A DNA stretch of 64,000 bases from Crossaster papposus (lineage: Eukaryota; Echinodermata; Asteroidea; Velatida; Solasteridae). The stretch spans positions 496,001 through 560,000 of the forward strand of contig JBAIAA010000433.1 in NCBI GenBank assembly GCA_037893245.1, read 5' to 3'. The notes beneath the pieces are model-generated. The model made no database searches and had not been told where the DNA came from. It saw nothing but the letters and a program-made list of their open reading frames with translations. Positions within the stretch are counted from its first letter, which is position 1; each line of letters starts with the position of its first letter. A program made the position numbers and the translations under genes. Below, one piece after another: positions 21,301-33,940 of this stretch.

Positions 21301-23552
21301 ACAATGGAATCTTCCTTACTGACAAATCTGCAAGAAGTGACCACGTCAATAGGCCTCACTCAACTAGTTGAAGAAGTCACCCGGCCATCGAGTAATTCTT
21401 CATCGACCGGGACTGTCATCGATTTGATATTTACAAACAGACAGGAGAAATTCTCTTCAGTTGAAACGGTTGCCAACCCAGTCAACAGTGATAATCATGG
21501 AGTGTTTTTCTCACTTGTTGCCAACAAAACACCGCCAGAATCGAAAATACTACGCTCATTCCTGCAGTACAAGAAGGGAGATTTCTCACATTTGGAGACT
21601 TTGTTACACTTCTTGCCGTGGTCTGCATTCATGGACGTCAGCGATCCTGAAGCATCATGGGAGGTCTTCATGGATTTATTAGATGCAGCCATCCGTGACA
21701 GCATTCCACGGAGGACTTGTAAACGCCGTATCTCTCCATGGATCACGCCAGCATTGAAACAACTAATTAAACAGAAACAAACGCTCTTCGCCAAAGCCAA
21801 AAAAAGTGGTAAAAGCCAAGCTAGACTGGAGGAACTACAAACAAATTCGCAATGAGGTTAAGAACAAAACCAAAAAAGAGTACTGGAAATACGTCAACAA
21901 TCTATTTGCTCTGCCTGACAACAAACGCAACTTTTGGAAATTTGTCAAAGACCAAAGGAAATCCAAATGCCCACCAGCTTTTAAGGCGACCGATACACAG
22001 CTTCACAAACCTGCCGATATATGTCAAGCGTTCAACAAGTTTTTTACATCTGTCCTCACCCCGGCAGAGACTCCTACAGAAACAGCGCCGGCTTGTGACC
22101 TACCAATCCCTGAGATGCCCCCTGTGACTGTAAGCCTTAGCTGGCTCATTAAGTCCCTGTCCAACCTGAATCCCCATAAAGCCCCAGGTTATGACGCCAT
22201 ACCACCGAGAGTCCTCAAAGCAACAGCATCGTCAATCGCGCTCCCACTGATGCTGTTGATGAATTCTTCCCTGGCAACTGGTGTTCTTCCCACTGACTGG
22301 AAACGTTCGCAAATAACTCCGGTATTTAAATCTGGGAGTCGCACCGATATCAAGAACTATCGCCCCATATCATTAACTTCAATTATCTGCAAAGTTCTGG
22401 AGAGAGCTGTTGCAGATAATGTCAACAGCCATATTACAGCACACCGCCTCGACAACCCACAGCAACATGGTTTTACTTCCGGCAAGTCATGCGTTACTCA
22501 ACTCGCAAACACAATCCACAATTGGGCCACCATCCTGGATAAACCAAAACCCCCACGCATCGATGTAATTTTCCTCGACTTCAGCAAGGCCTTCGATACC
22601 ATGCCTCATCATTCCCTACTCAACAAACTGGCCTGTTACTTCTGGTGTCCCGCAGGGGAGTGTTCTCGGCCCCCTTCTTTTCAATCTGTTCATCGCTGAC
22701 ATCTCTCACAATATGACCACTAACTGCATACTTTTTGCAGATGACACACTTCTCTACCAACCTATAACATCTCGAAACGACGAACTCCTTCTTCAGTCAG
22801 ATCTAACTGCACTTCAACGATGGAGTCAACACAATGGCATGCAGCTGAACGCTAGTAAAACCAAGGTCATGCACATTTCGAGATCCCGGAAACCAGTTGA
22901 TCTCCCAAACTACAAACTACATGGCACATCACTCGCTCCCACTCCCACAATCAAGTACCTTGGAGTCACCATTAATAACTCACTCAACTGGAATGACCAC
23001 ATAAACACCATCGCCTCAAAGGCCAATAAGACATTAGGTTTTATTTGGCAGATTGCAAGAGGAGCATCACCCAGGGCCTTGGCTTCTCTGTATCGTTCTC
23101 TCGTCTTGCCAGTGCTGGAGTATGGACTGCCAGCATGGTGTCCATATGCAGCGTCCAATGCTGCTAAACTGGAGAAAGTACAGAGGAGGGCTAGCAGGAT
23201 GTGCCTCAAGCAGCGTAAAGGGGAAATGTCTTATGAGGACAGACTGCATACACTCAACTGGATGACACTGGATGCACGAAGACAAAAACACACGGTTTTG
23301 TTCACAATAAAATGTCTGTTTAACTTGGTGGACTGTCAATCTGTTAAAGCCAACACAACAGTCAATACACGACACCTGGACAAAATTGTGTTTAATCACC
23401 ATTATGCGAGGACTTTAACTCTCAAAAACGTACCCAGCCATGTCTTCCCTAGGATTTGGAGTCAATTGCCATTACATGTTAACGATTCTCTTTTAATTGA
23501 TTCATTTACCCACTTTAATTCCACCATGTCTGCTCATTTCAAGGGAAAATAA
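21301..23552 (+). pseudogene. LINE B ORF2: endonuclease end and reverse transcriptase
   Basis: The endonuclease C-terminus is visible as TVIDLIFTNRQEKF and NSDNHGVFFSL. After a shift near 21820 the RT begins: NPHKAPGYDAIPPRVLK, QITPVFKSGSRTDIKNYRPI, FLDFSKAFDTMPHHSLL. Near 22637 the frame changes at SGVPQGSVLGPLLF and about 40 residues between the palm blocks are missing, pointing to a deletion. The catalytic FADD is at ~22734-22745. The thumb and tail (KYLGVTINNSLNWNDH, PVLEYGLPAWCPY) are intact to the TAA at 23550. Confidence 0.88.
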
Positions 23553-23734
23553 TGGTTCCAAAATGTTTTGTATTTGTTTTGTGTTGCCATTTGTTCTGTG
23601 GGTCTTGCATGCGCGGGAGCGGTTGCCGGTCGTGTCATTAGATTCGGATCTATCTGTTGGGTGGCACGATTGGCGGCTGCTTCCGCGCGAGTAGGAGTTC
23701 CTGTGCAATTAGTACTTGTACATTTACATTCAAT

Positions 23735-23870
23735 TTTTTATTTTTTTTGATCATTTATTATTTATTATTTTTTTATTGCTTTTTATTTTCCCCCTATTTA
23801 CACGAATGTTTTATTTATTTATTATTATTATTATTATTATCATTATTTTTGCTATTTCTTGCCTTGTTTA
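23735..23870. repeat. AT-rich simple repeats in LINE B 3' UTR
   Basis: Runs of tttattatttatt and attattatt. Low-complexity sequence; open frames across it are spurious. Confidence 0.7.
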
Positions 23871-24395
23871 ATGTATTGAATTACATTTTAAGCTTCACAG
23901 CTCATTTTATTATTTTGTATTCATTGCTCAGACGTTTTCTCTTGTAGATACACAACTTGCATGCATTCGGGGTGGGCGGGGTGGGGTGGTTTGATGAGGG
24001 AGTGACTGATGAGGGAGGGGGATTGCTTGGTAATGGGATTGTGGGACAGTATCCCTTGTTTAATGTCCTGTTTTTAAATTGGTCCGTAATATTATTTCTG
24101 TTAATATAAATACACAAATATAATTATTTTTTCACTGTTTAGCTAAATTCATCATAGTTTTTTATACATATATTTTTAAATACATTTAATTTTATTCTGT
24201 GTCACTTTTTCAAGTTAGGATCGGCAGGCTTTCGAGTCAAAGTGTTTTATTATACTTTTGTCGGTCCTGGCCAACTTGGATAAAGTTGTTTTTGTTTTGT
24301 TTTAATGTTAGTGTAATTTGGAATTGTTGTTGTTCATGTATGTTTGTACCTGTTGTTGAAGGCCGAATAAATAATAATAATAATAATAACACAGA

Positions 24396-25774
24396 AATTA
24401 TCTAACAAATTATACTTATTATTTAAAAAAACAAATATTTAGTACATGTAGTAAAATCATGTTCCATTCCTCACATAGGGATTTCCATAATGATAAAATA
24501 TTTGTAAAAAGGGAGGCAGAAGAAATAATCACGATTATAAAAAACATAATATGCCAGAAGAAAATTATTACCCTAAATGTTTATTAATTGGATTATTGCC
24601 ACGTTACAATGCATTATTTAAGCGCAAAACGCGCCAGATAAGCGTCACAAAATTTAAAACCCCTCTTTAGGTAAATGGTATCGCCCAAAATGGCAACACG
24701 CTCGCTTAAGTTGTTGTTTTCTTTCGTAAAATGGGAACGGTTTTGCTTTAAATTCACAACTAAATATGTTTAATTGGTGTATCTGATATCACGTATTGTC
24801 TTTGAATGTTAATAAATTCAACATCAGTTACGAAATTGGGACACAATTTTGCACAGATTGACGTTAAAACGCAGGTTTTCTAACGCTGCATCATCGCTTG
24901 TGTTTCACGGGAATTATCGTGTATGCAGCCAGTACGTTCCACGCCGTGTAGGGACGGCGGTGGTGTGCCGTCCCTACACGGCGTGGAACGTGGTCGCGCG
25001 AGCGAAGTCTCGGATCCCAACTCAACATGCCCTCCTAAAAGTACATTTTTTCGACAAATGGTAGGCCTTACGGACTTTTTGTCAGTATGGTAGGATTGTT
25101 TAATGTCTACTTTTGTATACATACCTTGTCGCTTGGTGATTCATGTCGATTATGGATCGCTTTAGGACCGTGAAAAACTGTTTTCGATCGCAAACATTGG
25201 AACCCGTGGTCGATTTTGTACGCGAATGGACCCGAAGTAAGCTGAAAGCATACTCTTTCCGATGATGACGTTTTCTAAGCCAACCGGCCAATCAGAACGC
25301 GCAAATCTTTACCCGAAGTGTTCCGATCATATTTAGCCCGACTCGTTTTAGCGTTGAAGTGTGGATGTACCATGCCCACGGGTGCGAACTCTCCGGAAGT
25401 TGTGTGTGCCCATAGGAATGTGCAGTAATCACGCGCGCTGTGTGTGGAGTCTATGGGGCCTCTGTTTGCGATAACGGAAGTCGTCCTTCTGTGAAACAGC
25501 CTATTTTTAATGAAATATCTAAAACAGGAAAATTGGTTAGATTTCTGACTCGCACTTTGACGCGTTTTGTTGAAAATTACGGGAGCAGCAAAACCACGAT
25601 AAATATTATTTTCTGCGATACGCAACTCACAACATGTGATTTCGAATACACCTTTATGTAATCGATTATTTGTTAAATTAACAAAAGTAGAAAAGTTTCC
25701 AGTAATATAGTTTTAACAATCTGACAAATACTCAACGCATGGTCACGTTTTTTCATAGTCTAGCCCTAGACCCT
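24396..25774. other. Non-coding stretch around a perfect hairpin
   Basis: No supported gene. Short open frames on both strands lack domains. The only structure I see is the 25-bp perfect inverted repeat at 24934-24991, listed separately. Confidence 0.5.
24934..24991. repeat. Perfect inverted repeat, 25-bp arms, 8-bp loop
   Basis: Arm 24934-24958 (acgttccacgccgtgtaggg then acggc) is exactly complementary to 24967-24991. The loop is ggtggtgt. Perfect identity and GC-rich arms in AT-rich surroundings suggest a young foldback or a conserved structure. Confidence 0.92.
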
Positions 25775-26288
25775 GCTAAGGTAACAATTGTGCACTTTGT
25801 GGTAAAAGCATGAAATTTGCCATGGTGCTTGGTATTGGGCTAAATATCATTTTTAGACGTGGACCCACGTTGGGTCTTACCTATTTAGGGGCAGAGCTTC
25901 ATTTGCATAAAAAGGGGGGTCTCAAATGTAAACAATGATAAAACTTATTCTAGAATTGAAAGATTGTAATTATTTTGGCAATAAATATAAGCTTGAACAG
26001 CATAATAATTGTTTTGGTAATATTAAAAGTCAAAAATTGCCCTTTTGTGGGCGGGGTTTCGATATTCCTAAAAGTGGGCGTCCTTATTTTAACAAAATTG
26101 TATCTTTGTGCATTATCACTATTATTTGTTCATTAATGTTACTCAAATAGGCACAGAATAAATGGAAATTGATCACAAATGAAACTTCTCTTATTATACC
26201 CTTTTGTGGGTGGGGCTAGATTTTTAAACACTGGGAGACACGCCTTAATATGGGTACATGTATGCATGTCTATCTATCTAGCCTATAT

Positions 26289-29200
26289 GTCATTCCACTG
26301 CAGAAGGAAGGCCTCGTCATCACCATTCCACCTTGATCTTTCATCGTTTTTCGTTCGTTCGTTCGTTTTTTTAATTTGTATATAGCGCTTTAGACTCCCA
26401 CACTAGTGTGGGTGTATCAAAGCGCTTTACAACTATTATCCCTGTTCACCAGGAACGAGACCATTTCTGCAGCAGCTCAAGATCAGCGCATGTGGTCTCT
26501 ACCTTCACAGGTACCCATTACTCCTGGGTGGAGAGAGGCAATTGTAGCAAAGTGTCTTGCCCAAGAACACAAGCACCATGTTCCCTGCCAGGGTCCGAAC
26601 CCACGTACCACCGTACAGGAGTCAAACACGGTAACCACTGGACCACAGTGCCCCAGTGTGCTTGTCGCATCCATTTAACGCTTCCAAGTTCTCCGATGTC
26701 GTCCATCCAACGCCTACTTGGTCTGCCTCTTCGTCTCGTTTGTGGTCTTGGGGTCCATTCTGTTATACAATGTGTCCATCTGTTGTCATGACGCCTTGCA
26801 AGATGGTCTGCCCATCTCCATTTCTTTGTTTTTATTTCCTGTATGATGTCCCTAGCATTTGTTTTCTTTCGTAAGTCCTCATTTCTGACCCTGTTCTTTC
26901 CTGTAACTTCTTCCATGATCCTCTCCATTGCTCTTTCTGTGACTCTATATGTTTCTTTTCCAATTTCTAAGTTTCTGTCCCGTAGGATAGTACCAGAATT
27001 ATTCATTGATTGAAGATCTGACTTAAGTTAGGGAGAGTGGGAGATCCTCGTCTCTGAGTATGATGCCGAGTTTCCCAAATTTCACCCAAGCTAACTGTAT
27101 TCTTCTTCGCACTTCACCTGCCGTTTTGTTTTCAAGGGTGTTGTTTTTACCGAGGTATATGTAGCTATTCACCTTCTCGATTATCGTGCCCTCAACTGTT
27201 ATTGTATTGTCTTGTAGCTTGTTGCTCATCAATACTTTGGTCTTCTTGATGTTCATTTCGAGTCCTGCCTTTTACTCTCTGCACTCAACTTACGAATCAT
27301 TATCTGCAGCTCCTAGGGATTATGACTGGCAAGCATGATGTCATCTGCAAACCTTAAATGAGTCAGATGTTCCCCATTTATTGCAATTCCTTTCGATTGC
27401 CAATCCAGTTTGAGAGAAATTGGATCACCCTGTCTGGCACCTTTTAGGATTTTGAAAGCACTGGTGGTATATAGTATTTTTCAAATGAATTCTGGCACTG
27501 GGATCTTTGTAAATAGCTTTGATGAGACGGATATATTTGCCATTGCTGATCTGTTTCTCCAATGCATCAAGAAGTGACTGATGGTCTAAACTATCAGATG
27601 CTTTCTCATAGTCCACGAAGCCTATTAGGCAGATGTTAAAACGATATTCTTTCGCCTTTTCAATTATCTGACGTAAGGTGTGTCGATGATCTGATGTTCT
27701 AAATCCTCCTCGGAAGCCTGCCTGTTCTTTTTGGCTGATTATCATCAAGCTGTTTTTGGACTCTTGCAAGAAAGATTTTGGTAAAGACTTTGTACAGTGG
27801 CAAACTGACGGGTCTGTAATTCTTGATGTCTTTCATGTCCCCCTTTTTGAATAATACGATGACCTTAGATTTATTCCACTGGGTAGGAACTTGTTCCAGT
27901 TGAAGGATCCTGTTGAACAATTTTGTCAATATCTTAATAGTATCCTCCCAACTTTAAAATGTCAGAAGTTAACTGGTCCTCTCCAGAAGCCTTACCTTTC
28001 TTCATTTGGTCTAGAGCATTCTGTACTTCTTCCTTCATAATGGGTTGTACACTATCGGCCTTATTATCCCAGTCTTCTTCTGTTTCTTCAATTTGGTCTA
28101 TCAGTGTTGTACAGCTCTTTATAGAACTCTTCAATGTTTTTTTATGATTTTAGTTTTGTAAGTAACTCCCGTCCCATCTTTTGTTTTCAGTGATGATAAC
28201 AGTTTTTGTCCTCCCTCTAGTTTTCTATTGATTATTTTTTGCCATTTTAATTGCTCTCCAGCACCTCTTTCACCATTTTGGTTCTGTGTTGTCTCTTTTG
28301 CTGCCGTCTCATCTTGCGGATCGTCTTGTTTAATTCTGTATACTCGATCTGATTTCTCACTGATGTCTGTGTGAAGGGTTGTGATCTTTTCTTTTTTCAT
28401 TCAACTTTCGGATCTCTTCTGTGCAACCACTTGTGGCGTTTACCTTCTCTTTTTGACCTTTAGCTATAGCTTCTGTGCTTCCTTCATGATAATGCTGGTG
28501 ACTTGCTCATATGCAACATAAATTGGATCATCCTCTACAGAGTCTTCAAGAAGTAAGAATCTATTCTTTAGTTCAAGCTGCAATTGGTGTTGCTTGTCGG
28601 AAAGCTTTCCCAGATCAATATGTCTTTTCTTTGACTGCTTCATTCTTATAATCCTTTCCATCTTCGTATTAATCCGTACTATTGCTCTGACGAATGTATA
28701 GTCACTGCCTGTGTCAACCGTTGGTATAACCTCCACATCCATTGAGTTTATTTTGTGGTCAGTGATGATATATAGTCTATCAAGTTATGGGTTGCTGCAT
28801 TTGGACTTTCCCATGTCCAATATCTATCTTTTGGTTTCTCAAAGCATGTATTGCCAATTCACAGGTTTCTACTTGCAACATACTCCAGAAGCCTTCTCTC
28901 GTTCCGGTTACCTGTCCCAAATGGGCCTACACCTTTCTTTTCCTCACATTTTCTCACTCCGGCCCACCTTTGCGTTTAGGTCTCCCATAAGTATGGTAAA
29001 GGATGTACATTCAGTTGTCATTATCCGGTCTATGCCAGTGTAGAGATCTTCCACTGCTTCATCATCATAAGATGTAGTGGGTGCATAAACTTGAATAATC
29101 TTCATTGCGTGTTGCTTGTTGATTTGTAATTTCAAATACGCAAACCTGTCTGATATACTTCTTTATATTTCAGTACATTATTTTCAATGTCCTTATTAAC

Positions 29201-29580
29201 CAGTAATCCAACTCCGTTGAGTCCCCGTTTCGTTGCAGAAGTTGTGAATAATGTATGGCCACACCCACGTAGCTTGATTGGTCTTCGTGTTTCTGCGAGC
29301 CGTATTATGTGCAACTTCACGTTCTCTTCTTCTTCAAGGAGGGTGTCTAGGTCTTCTTCTGACTTCAGTGTTCTCACATTATAGGTGCAAATACATAAAT
29401 CCGTGTGGTTCCTGGTGATGCTTTTTTCAGAGCTGACTCTTCCTTGCTGGTTTGGACCCAGCTCGTCATACTTTGGCTCGACACCAGAAGGATCACCATT
29501 TACCGGTTTCCTAGCTCTACCTGTTGAGCTGGGCCCGTTATGGTCATGGGCGTTACAGCCGGCCTCTTTTTTGTCTAGTT
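26289..29580 (-). pseudogene. RTE endonuclease-reverse transcriptase, decayed
   Basis: On the minus strand: endonuclease start CTYNVRTLKSEEDLD (near 29385), then LHIIRLAETRRP, VYAPTTSYDDEAVE and LMGDLNAKVGR (near 28960). The RT blocks are KGKASGEDQLTSDILKLGG, VIVLFKKGDMKDIKNYRPVS, EQAGFRGGFRTSDHRHT and CLIGFVDYEKASDSLDHQSL. FADD is at 27340-27351, then NSYIYLGKNNT. The end reads KKWRWADHLARR, RRGRPSRRWMDD and, across the SINE, RWNGDDEAFLLQWND. Many frame changes and a small deletion before the RQGDP block show it is dead. Confidence 0.85.
26345..26654 (-). mobile_element. tRNA-derived SINE
   Basis: On the minus strand the head ggggcactgtggtccagtgg holds a box A-like stretch. Box B-like cgtgggttcggaccc follows at 26605-26591. 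The body has cttgggcaagacactttgct and aaagcgctttgatacac, and the element ends in a short A/T run and (aacg)n at ~26371-26350. This is the layout of tRNA-headed SINEs with a LINE-derived tail. It interrupts the RTE ORF between WMRQA and the final RWNGDDEAF block. No clear target duplication is visible. Confidence 0.82.
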
Positions 29581-30070
29581 TCCATGTTGATGAAGGTTAA
29601 TTGCCTACTCTACCGCACTGGCAAGATAAATTGGTAGAGGCTGGATGAACTCACTGGACTCCTGCCCGATCTAAAGGAGCTCTTAAGTCAGACCTTGGTC
29701 TTAAACAAAACAAAACATATACAAATCAAGCTGAAAAACGGAAAATCATGCCTCCCACTTTTCAAAAATGTAACTCCGCCCATAAAAGGGGCAGAAATAA
29801 ACAAAACTATTGATTTCAAAAGGATCATTATACTGTTATTATGTATTACAGTCATAAAATGTGCATGAAAAAAACTTAATATTGTAATAATGTCAATTTT
29901 TTTTATCCACCCCCCCCACTTTTAGAAAACATAGCCCCGCCCCTAAAATGGGCAAGATCCGAGGTGGGTCCACGTCTAAAAACGATATTTAGGGTATATA
30001 TAACAACTGTAGAAAGTTTCATGCTTTTACCACAAAATGCACAATTGTCCCACATTATGGGCCTTAGCAG

Positions 30071-31065
30071 CTGGACTATTGTGTTATTTCGGCGCCCACC
30101 ACGCGCGCAACTACGTTGACGCTGTCTCTTTTTCAAATCCCGGCTTCGTGTGCGTTCTGGTCTCACGCATGCGTAGTTTACAAAATGCGGCTGGATCCAT
30201 GTTCGCACTGGAGCCGACGTTTGACAAACGTACATGATTTTGGATTCCCCCAAGGGTCTAGCACTAGTTGGCAAGCAATTGTTAACTTTAACCTTAGTTT
30301 TCGACGATTCTCCCTCGCTTTTCCGAGGGATCCAATCAGCGACCGAGTTTGAGCCTCATCATGAATTATTCATTATACACAAATACAGGATATGACTGGG
30401 TGTGTGTACACAAGACAGTGTACATGTAATGTACATTGTACATGTACAGTGTATGTGATGGCGACTATATGCACGTATGCATTGCGCGAAGTGTGCAGAC
30501 TTAATGCATTGTGTGGCCGATCTTCCGGGGTAGTGCTACTACTAGTGCAAGCTAGCTAGCTGCAGCCGCCAACCGGCGCGGCCTGGCCGCATTGTACCCG
30601 TACCGATCTTGTCGAGTCCCGCTGCAGCATCGCTTCAGGAGTTAGTAATCTGGTGCCGCGGAGAAGGGAAGTTTTTTTTTATTCCAGTGTATCGAACCAT
30701 AGAGAAAGGAACAGATCGAACGTACGTCATTTTGGCTACATTTCCCTGAAATCAAAGGACAAATTATAATTCGTTTCGTGGTTTCACTCATCACAAATTT
30801 AAACACCAAAGACAAATACCTCTGCACCCGCAGTCACAAATAAACTCCGGGGCAGCCATAATTTGCTGTGTCGATGTATAATGTACATTGTACATTGTAC
30901 ATGTACATGTGTACACAGGTCAATCGCGGCGAGTCTGGACATGTTTTGCGCGACACAATAACCCTCGGGTCTGCACGTATTTGCTTAACCGTCAATCATT
31001 ATCACGTGATATGAATACTGCATATATTACAATAGTCTGACCTCGCCCCTAATGAGCCAACTTAT
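30071..31065. other. Non-coding stretch with gtacat-rich runs
   Basis: No supported gene. Palindromic gtacatgtac-type runs lie at 30409-30452 and 30869-30915. The word gaaccatagagaaagga (30693) reappears inverted at 33048, hinting at decayed inverted ends of a larger element. Confidence 0.45.
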
Positions 31066-31180
31066 CCAAGACCTTCGACAGTGTCCAGTTCACGGGTGGG
31101 GGTTCGTCGTGAAATAGCGCCCTCTATAACATCGGTGGTTTGTGTCAGTGATCGCGAAATAAACAACACGAAGGTCTTGG
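31066..31180. mobile_element. Small MITE-like inverted repeat, 115 bp
   Basis: Ends ccaagaccttcg (31066-31077) and cgaaggtcttgg (31169-31180) are exact complements. The interior is non-coding, with tagcgccctctataac. Confidence 0.6.
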
Positions 31181-33469
31181 AACCAAGACTATTTTTTTCA
31201 TAGAGCTAGAGGTCAGTGTTCTGGATCGTACAGTTGGTACATGTACATGTAAATGTACATGTGAATGTACCAACTACACGTGCGCGCAAGCGAATTTTGT
31301 GATGTTTCCACGTGATGGGCCAAAGTTGATGTCCGTTGTTGCATGCCGCACGCGCGCGCGCCCTGGCCCCGAACATAAGGCCAGTCGCCGCGTTGCTTTA
31401 CAATTAATTACAGACGGAAATTGCCATGAATAATTTCTTACGCAAGTCCTCCTGAAAGTCTTCCTTACTAAACTTTATTGGAAGTATTTTACATGAACTA
31501 TATTTAATTATAGCAATTATTTTTAAAATACTTTAACAGAAATCGGCTTGATTCGGGGTGGTTATATAGCTGGGAAAATGATTTTTTTTGTATGCAAAGA
31601 ACTGATCCGGAACTGTTCAACCATAGGGGTTCAAAGCGCCTCACGTTCGTCGCCGCGCTGATAAAGATCTGCGGTTTTACGACCGCAATTAGGCTAGTGT
31701 AAACATTGTCGGTCACTCAGCGAGTGCTGCACTCTGAGCTTCACTTTCGCTTTATGGGTACTGCGCATGCGTAATTATTACAACTCTCTCGCGTCCTCGA
31801 CTCGTCGTCTTGACGACAACAACAAAATGGCTTCCACTAGCGTGACTCCGGTCTGTGAAGACATCGACTCCAGCGATTTTGATAATTAGTTTGATAGCAA
31901 ATTGCAATAAAAACAACAGGCCTAATAATAAATGTAATTATTAAATAAATCAAACAATAAGTAAAATTATACTTTCAATGCAGTATATTGATTTCTTGAT
32001 TGTTTTACCCTTTCTCTATGGTTTTACTAGCGCCATGCTTTTAGTTTACAAAATGATCATACCATAGAATTCGCTAAAAATTATTAACACACTGCTAGTG
32101 CTGGCTCAGGACGACGAGATTTAATTCTTCAGATTACAATAAGTTATCTAATTATTGTTGATTGATCAAACAAAATTATTGCAAGACTTTGAAATTGAGC
32201 ATTTTACAACAGTCCATGTGTATCAAAAATGTTATTTTGTAATCCATCAAGGGATCAAATTAAAAGTAACTTTTTGTTCCATCAATAGATTGTCCTTTAA
32301 CATGTTTAAGTTAACAATACTATAGTAAATACGTTAAAAATTTAATTTGAATTAAAATTTCCATACCTCTTGGAAATCGCAACAAATTATACTATTTTCG
32401 ACATGGACAAAATCATTTCAAAGTTGCTTTGTATACAGTAGGAATGGTCATGCTGATTTGTGCCTTGTTTACAAAAAAAATCGTGAAAACTTAAAATATT
32501 CTCGATTTTCAAGTTTTTTGTTTACAGTTGGGTAACACTGGGGAACGTAATGGCATACATCACAAGAAAGCCCATTTCATTACAAAGAACATGCACTATT
32601 TCGTTAGCATGCAGGGTCATGCATTTTCATGAAAATATCATATTTAATAACCTATCCCCTAGGATTGATTTTTTTTATAAATGGACCATTATTTACCATT
32701 ACTGCTTCGAATATAGAAACTGCACATCGGTACTTTACGTGGTATGAGTCACCAATAAACACTGTGCATGCGTTAAAGCTTCGCTTGTTCACATTTGTTT
32801 CTCTCCAGAAAGTGGGAAATCGCTGCAGTGAAGTGACGTCAGCGTTGAGTTTTTCACCGTACAACGCATAGGAGGTTACCGATTACCAGCTAAAATGTCG
32901 GCGACGAACGTATCGCGTCAAAGGAGGCTTGCGGTCAGTGGTCCAGCTTGCGGTCGTAGTGATTTAGCAATGGGCATACCAGGGGGTCTGATAACAGTAA
33001 TTGGCTTAGATTTTATCGCCCGGGAAGTTCAAACTCCTTCTGTGGTCCTTTCTCTATGGTTCAACCGATCCGCGGCGTAACTAGAAAAAAATGCGGATAT
33101 GTCGGCACCCTTGAGGACGTTGTGTTTTTCAAAAAGAGGAGTGGTCTAGCCCGAAAGCAACCTGAAATAAATTTGACGATCCGCAACTAGAAAAACATGC
33201 ACCGTTTTGTATAACCATAACGGATTCCCGTTTATCGGCACCCATAAAAGAACAGGCTTATTCACGTCTTTTTCTCTGATAAGAATGTTGTTATTGATCG
33301 TTTACAACTAACCTTTGTAAGTTAATTAGGTCAAACACCTACCCAGGATGGTTTGGTAACGGTCTCAAATCCTTACAAATATGTGGGCCACCGCAGAATT
33401 ATTGTCCAAGAGCGCCTATTGCAACAAAAGACACTCCGCTAATCCGCCAACAATGGGCACGCGTTCGGC
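31181..33469. other. Long non-coding stretch
   Basis: No domain-bearing frame on either strand. A 20-codon frame starts at aacaaaatggcttccactag (31826) and ends in TAG. It has a good start context and could be a leader or decayed first exon, but nothing supports it. There are gtacatgtac runs at 31235-31275 and otherwise AT-rich sequence. Confidence 0.45.
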
Positions 33470-33655
33470 AAAGTTTTCACGTATTTTGTACGTGAAAGAT
33501 CAACCCTAGCAACGAGGCTAGCTCTACAAATACGTGATACGTTGACATACGTGAAAAGTGGACTTATCACGTTTTTTAATACGTGAAAGATAAGTCTATT
33601 GTTTACTTTTCACGTTTTTTGTTCCAACAAAAGGTTTTCACGTAGTCGGGCTTCA
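33470..33655. repeat. Clustered tttcacgt / acgtgaaa words
   Basis: The words tttcacgt and acgtgaaa alternate about nine times in ~180 bp, producing several overlapping short hairpins (tttcacgtattttgtacgtg, then tatcacgt...acgtgaaagataag). It is non-coding, possibly a degraded foldback. Confidence 0.6.
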
Positions 33656-33940
33656 TAGTGTGATTGCTGACATGTAACGACATTATACAGGAAGTGAGTG
33701 TGAAAGAATTTTTAAGCAAGTGGATTTTAATGATTTGGTGAAATAAAAAAGATAGTTGGAATTAAGAATTGAACTTTTCCGTTGTAATAGACTGATTTTT
33801 TTTATGGCAGGATATGTTACGACATGAAGAAAACAAATAACTTTTGTTAGTAAGTTTATGAGTTCGTTTTCACTCAATCGTAATTTTGAATCTTTGAATC
33901 TTTGAAAAACAAAGAAAAACGAACCATCCAGCATAAACCC
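33656..33940. other. No gene seen
   Basis: AT-rich spacer with tttgaatc repeated twice near 33890. No other structure. Confidence 0.35.

Larger units (their letters stand above)
21289..24395 (+). mobile_element. LINE B, 5'-truncated, with (aat)n tail
   Basis: Starts inside the endonuclease domain next to the 373-bp tandem array, so it is 5'-truncated, as is usual for target-primed insertion. It carries the end of the endonuclease, a full-length RT apart from one deletion, and a 3' UTR of ~840 bases. It ends with gaaggccgaataaataataa and an (aat)n run at 24367-24395. Clade is uncertain: Jockey/CR1-like. Confidence 0.88.
26275..29705 (-). mobile_element. RTE-type LINE, near full length, carrying a SINE
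   Basis: On the minus strand a single ORF-length path runs from the endonuclease (near 29460) to a C-terminus at about 26289, followed by a very short 3' UTR with a gata-type tail (ctagatagatagac). The length without the SINE is about 3.1 kb, the usual size for RTE elements. It lies inside the foldback element at 25775-30070 and is itself interrupted by a tRNA-derived SINE at 26345-26654. Confidence 0.85.
25775..30070. mobile_element. Foldback element arms split by an RTE LINE
   Basis: The left arm (~25775-26240) and the right arm (~29730-30070) are inverted copies. ttgtggtaaaagcatgaaa at 25799 matches the complement at 30011-30040, and tttttagacgtggacccac at 25852 matches its complement near 29966-29985. 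Inside both arms, a cccctttt-tgggcgggg-type block with aaaagtggg is repeated two or three times. The arms would make a ~0.8-kb foldback if the LINE at 26275-29705 were removed. No coding sequence belongs to the arms. Confidence 0.75.

Noticed and set aside
23657..23947. Membrane protein of Leu/Phe repeats
   Set aside because: Low-complexity AT-rich LINE 3' UTR; not a real gene.
26580..26654. tRNA gene on the minus strand
   Set aside because: Box A/B-like words belong to a SINE head; there is no cloverleaf closure and the body and tail are SINE-like.
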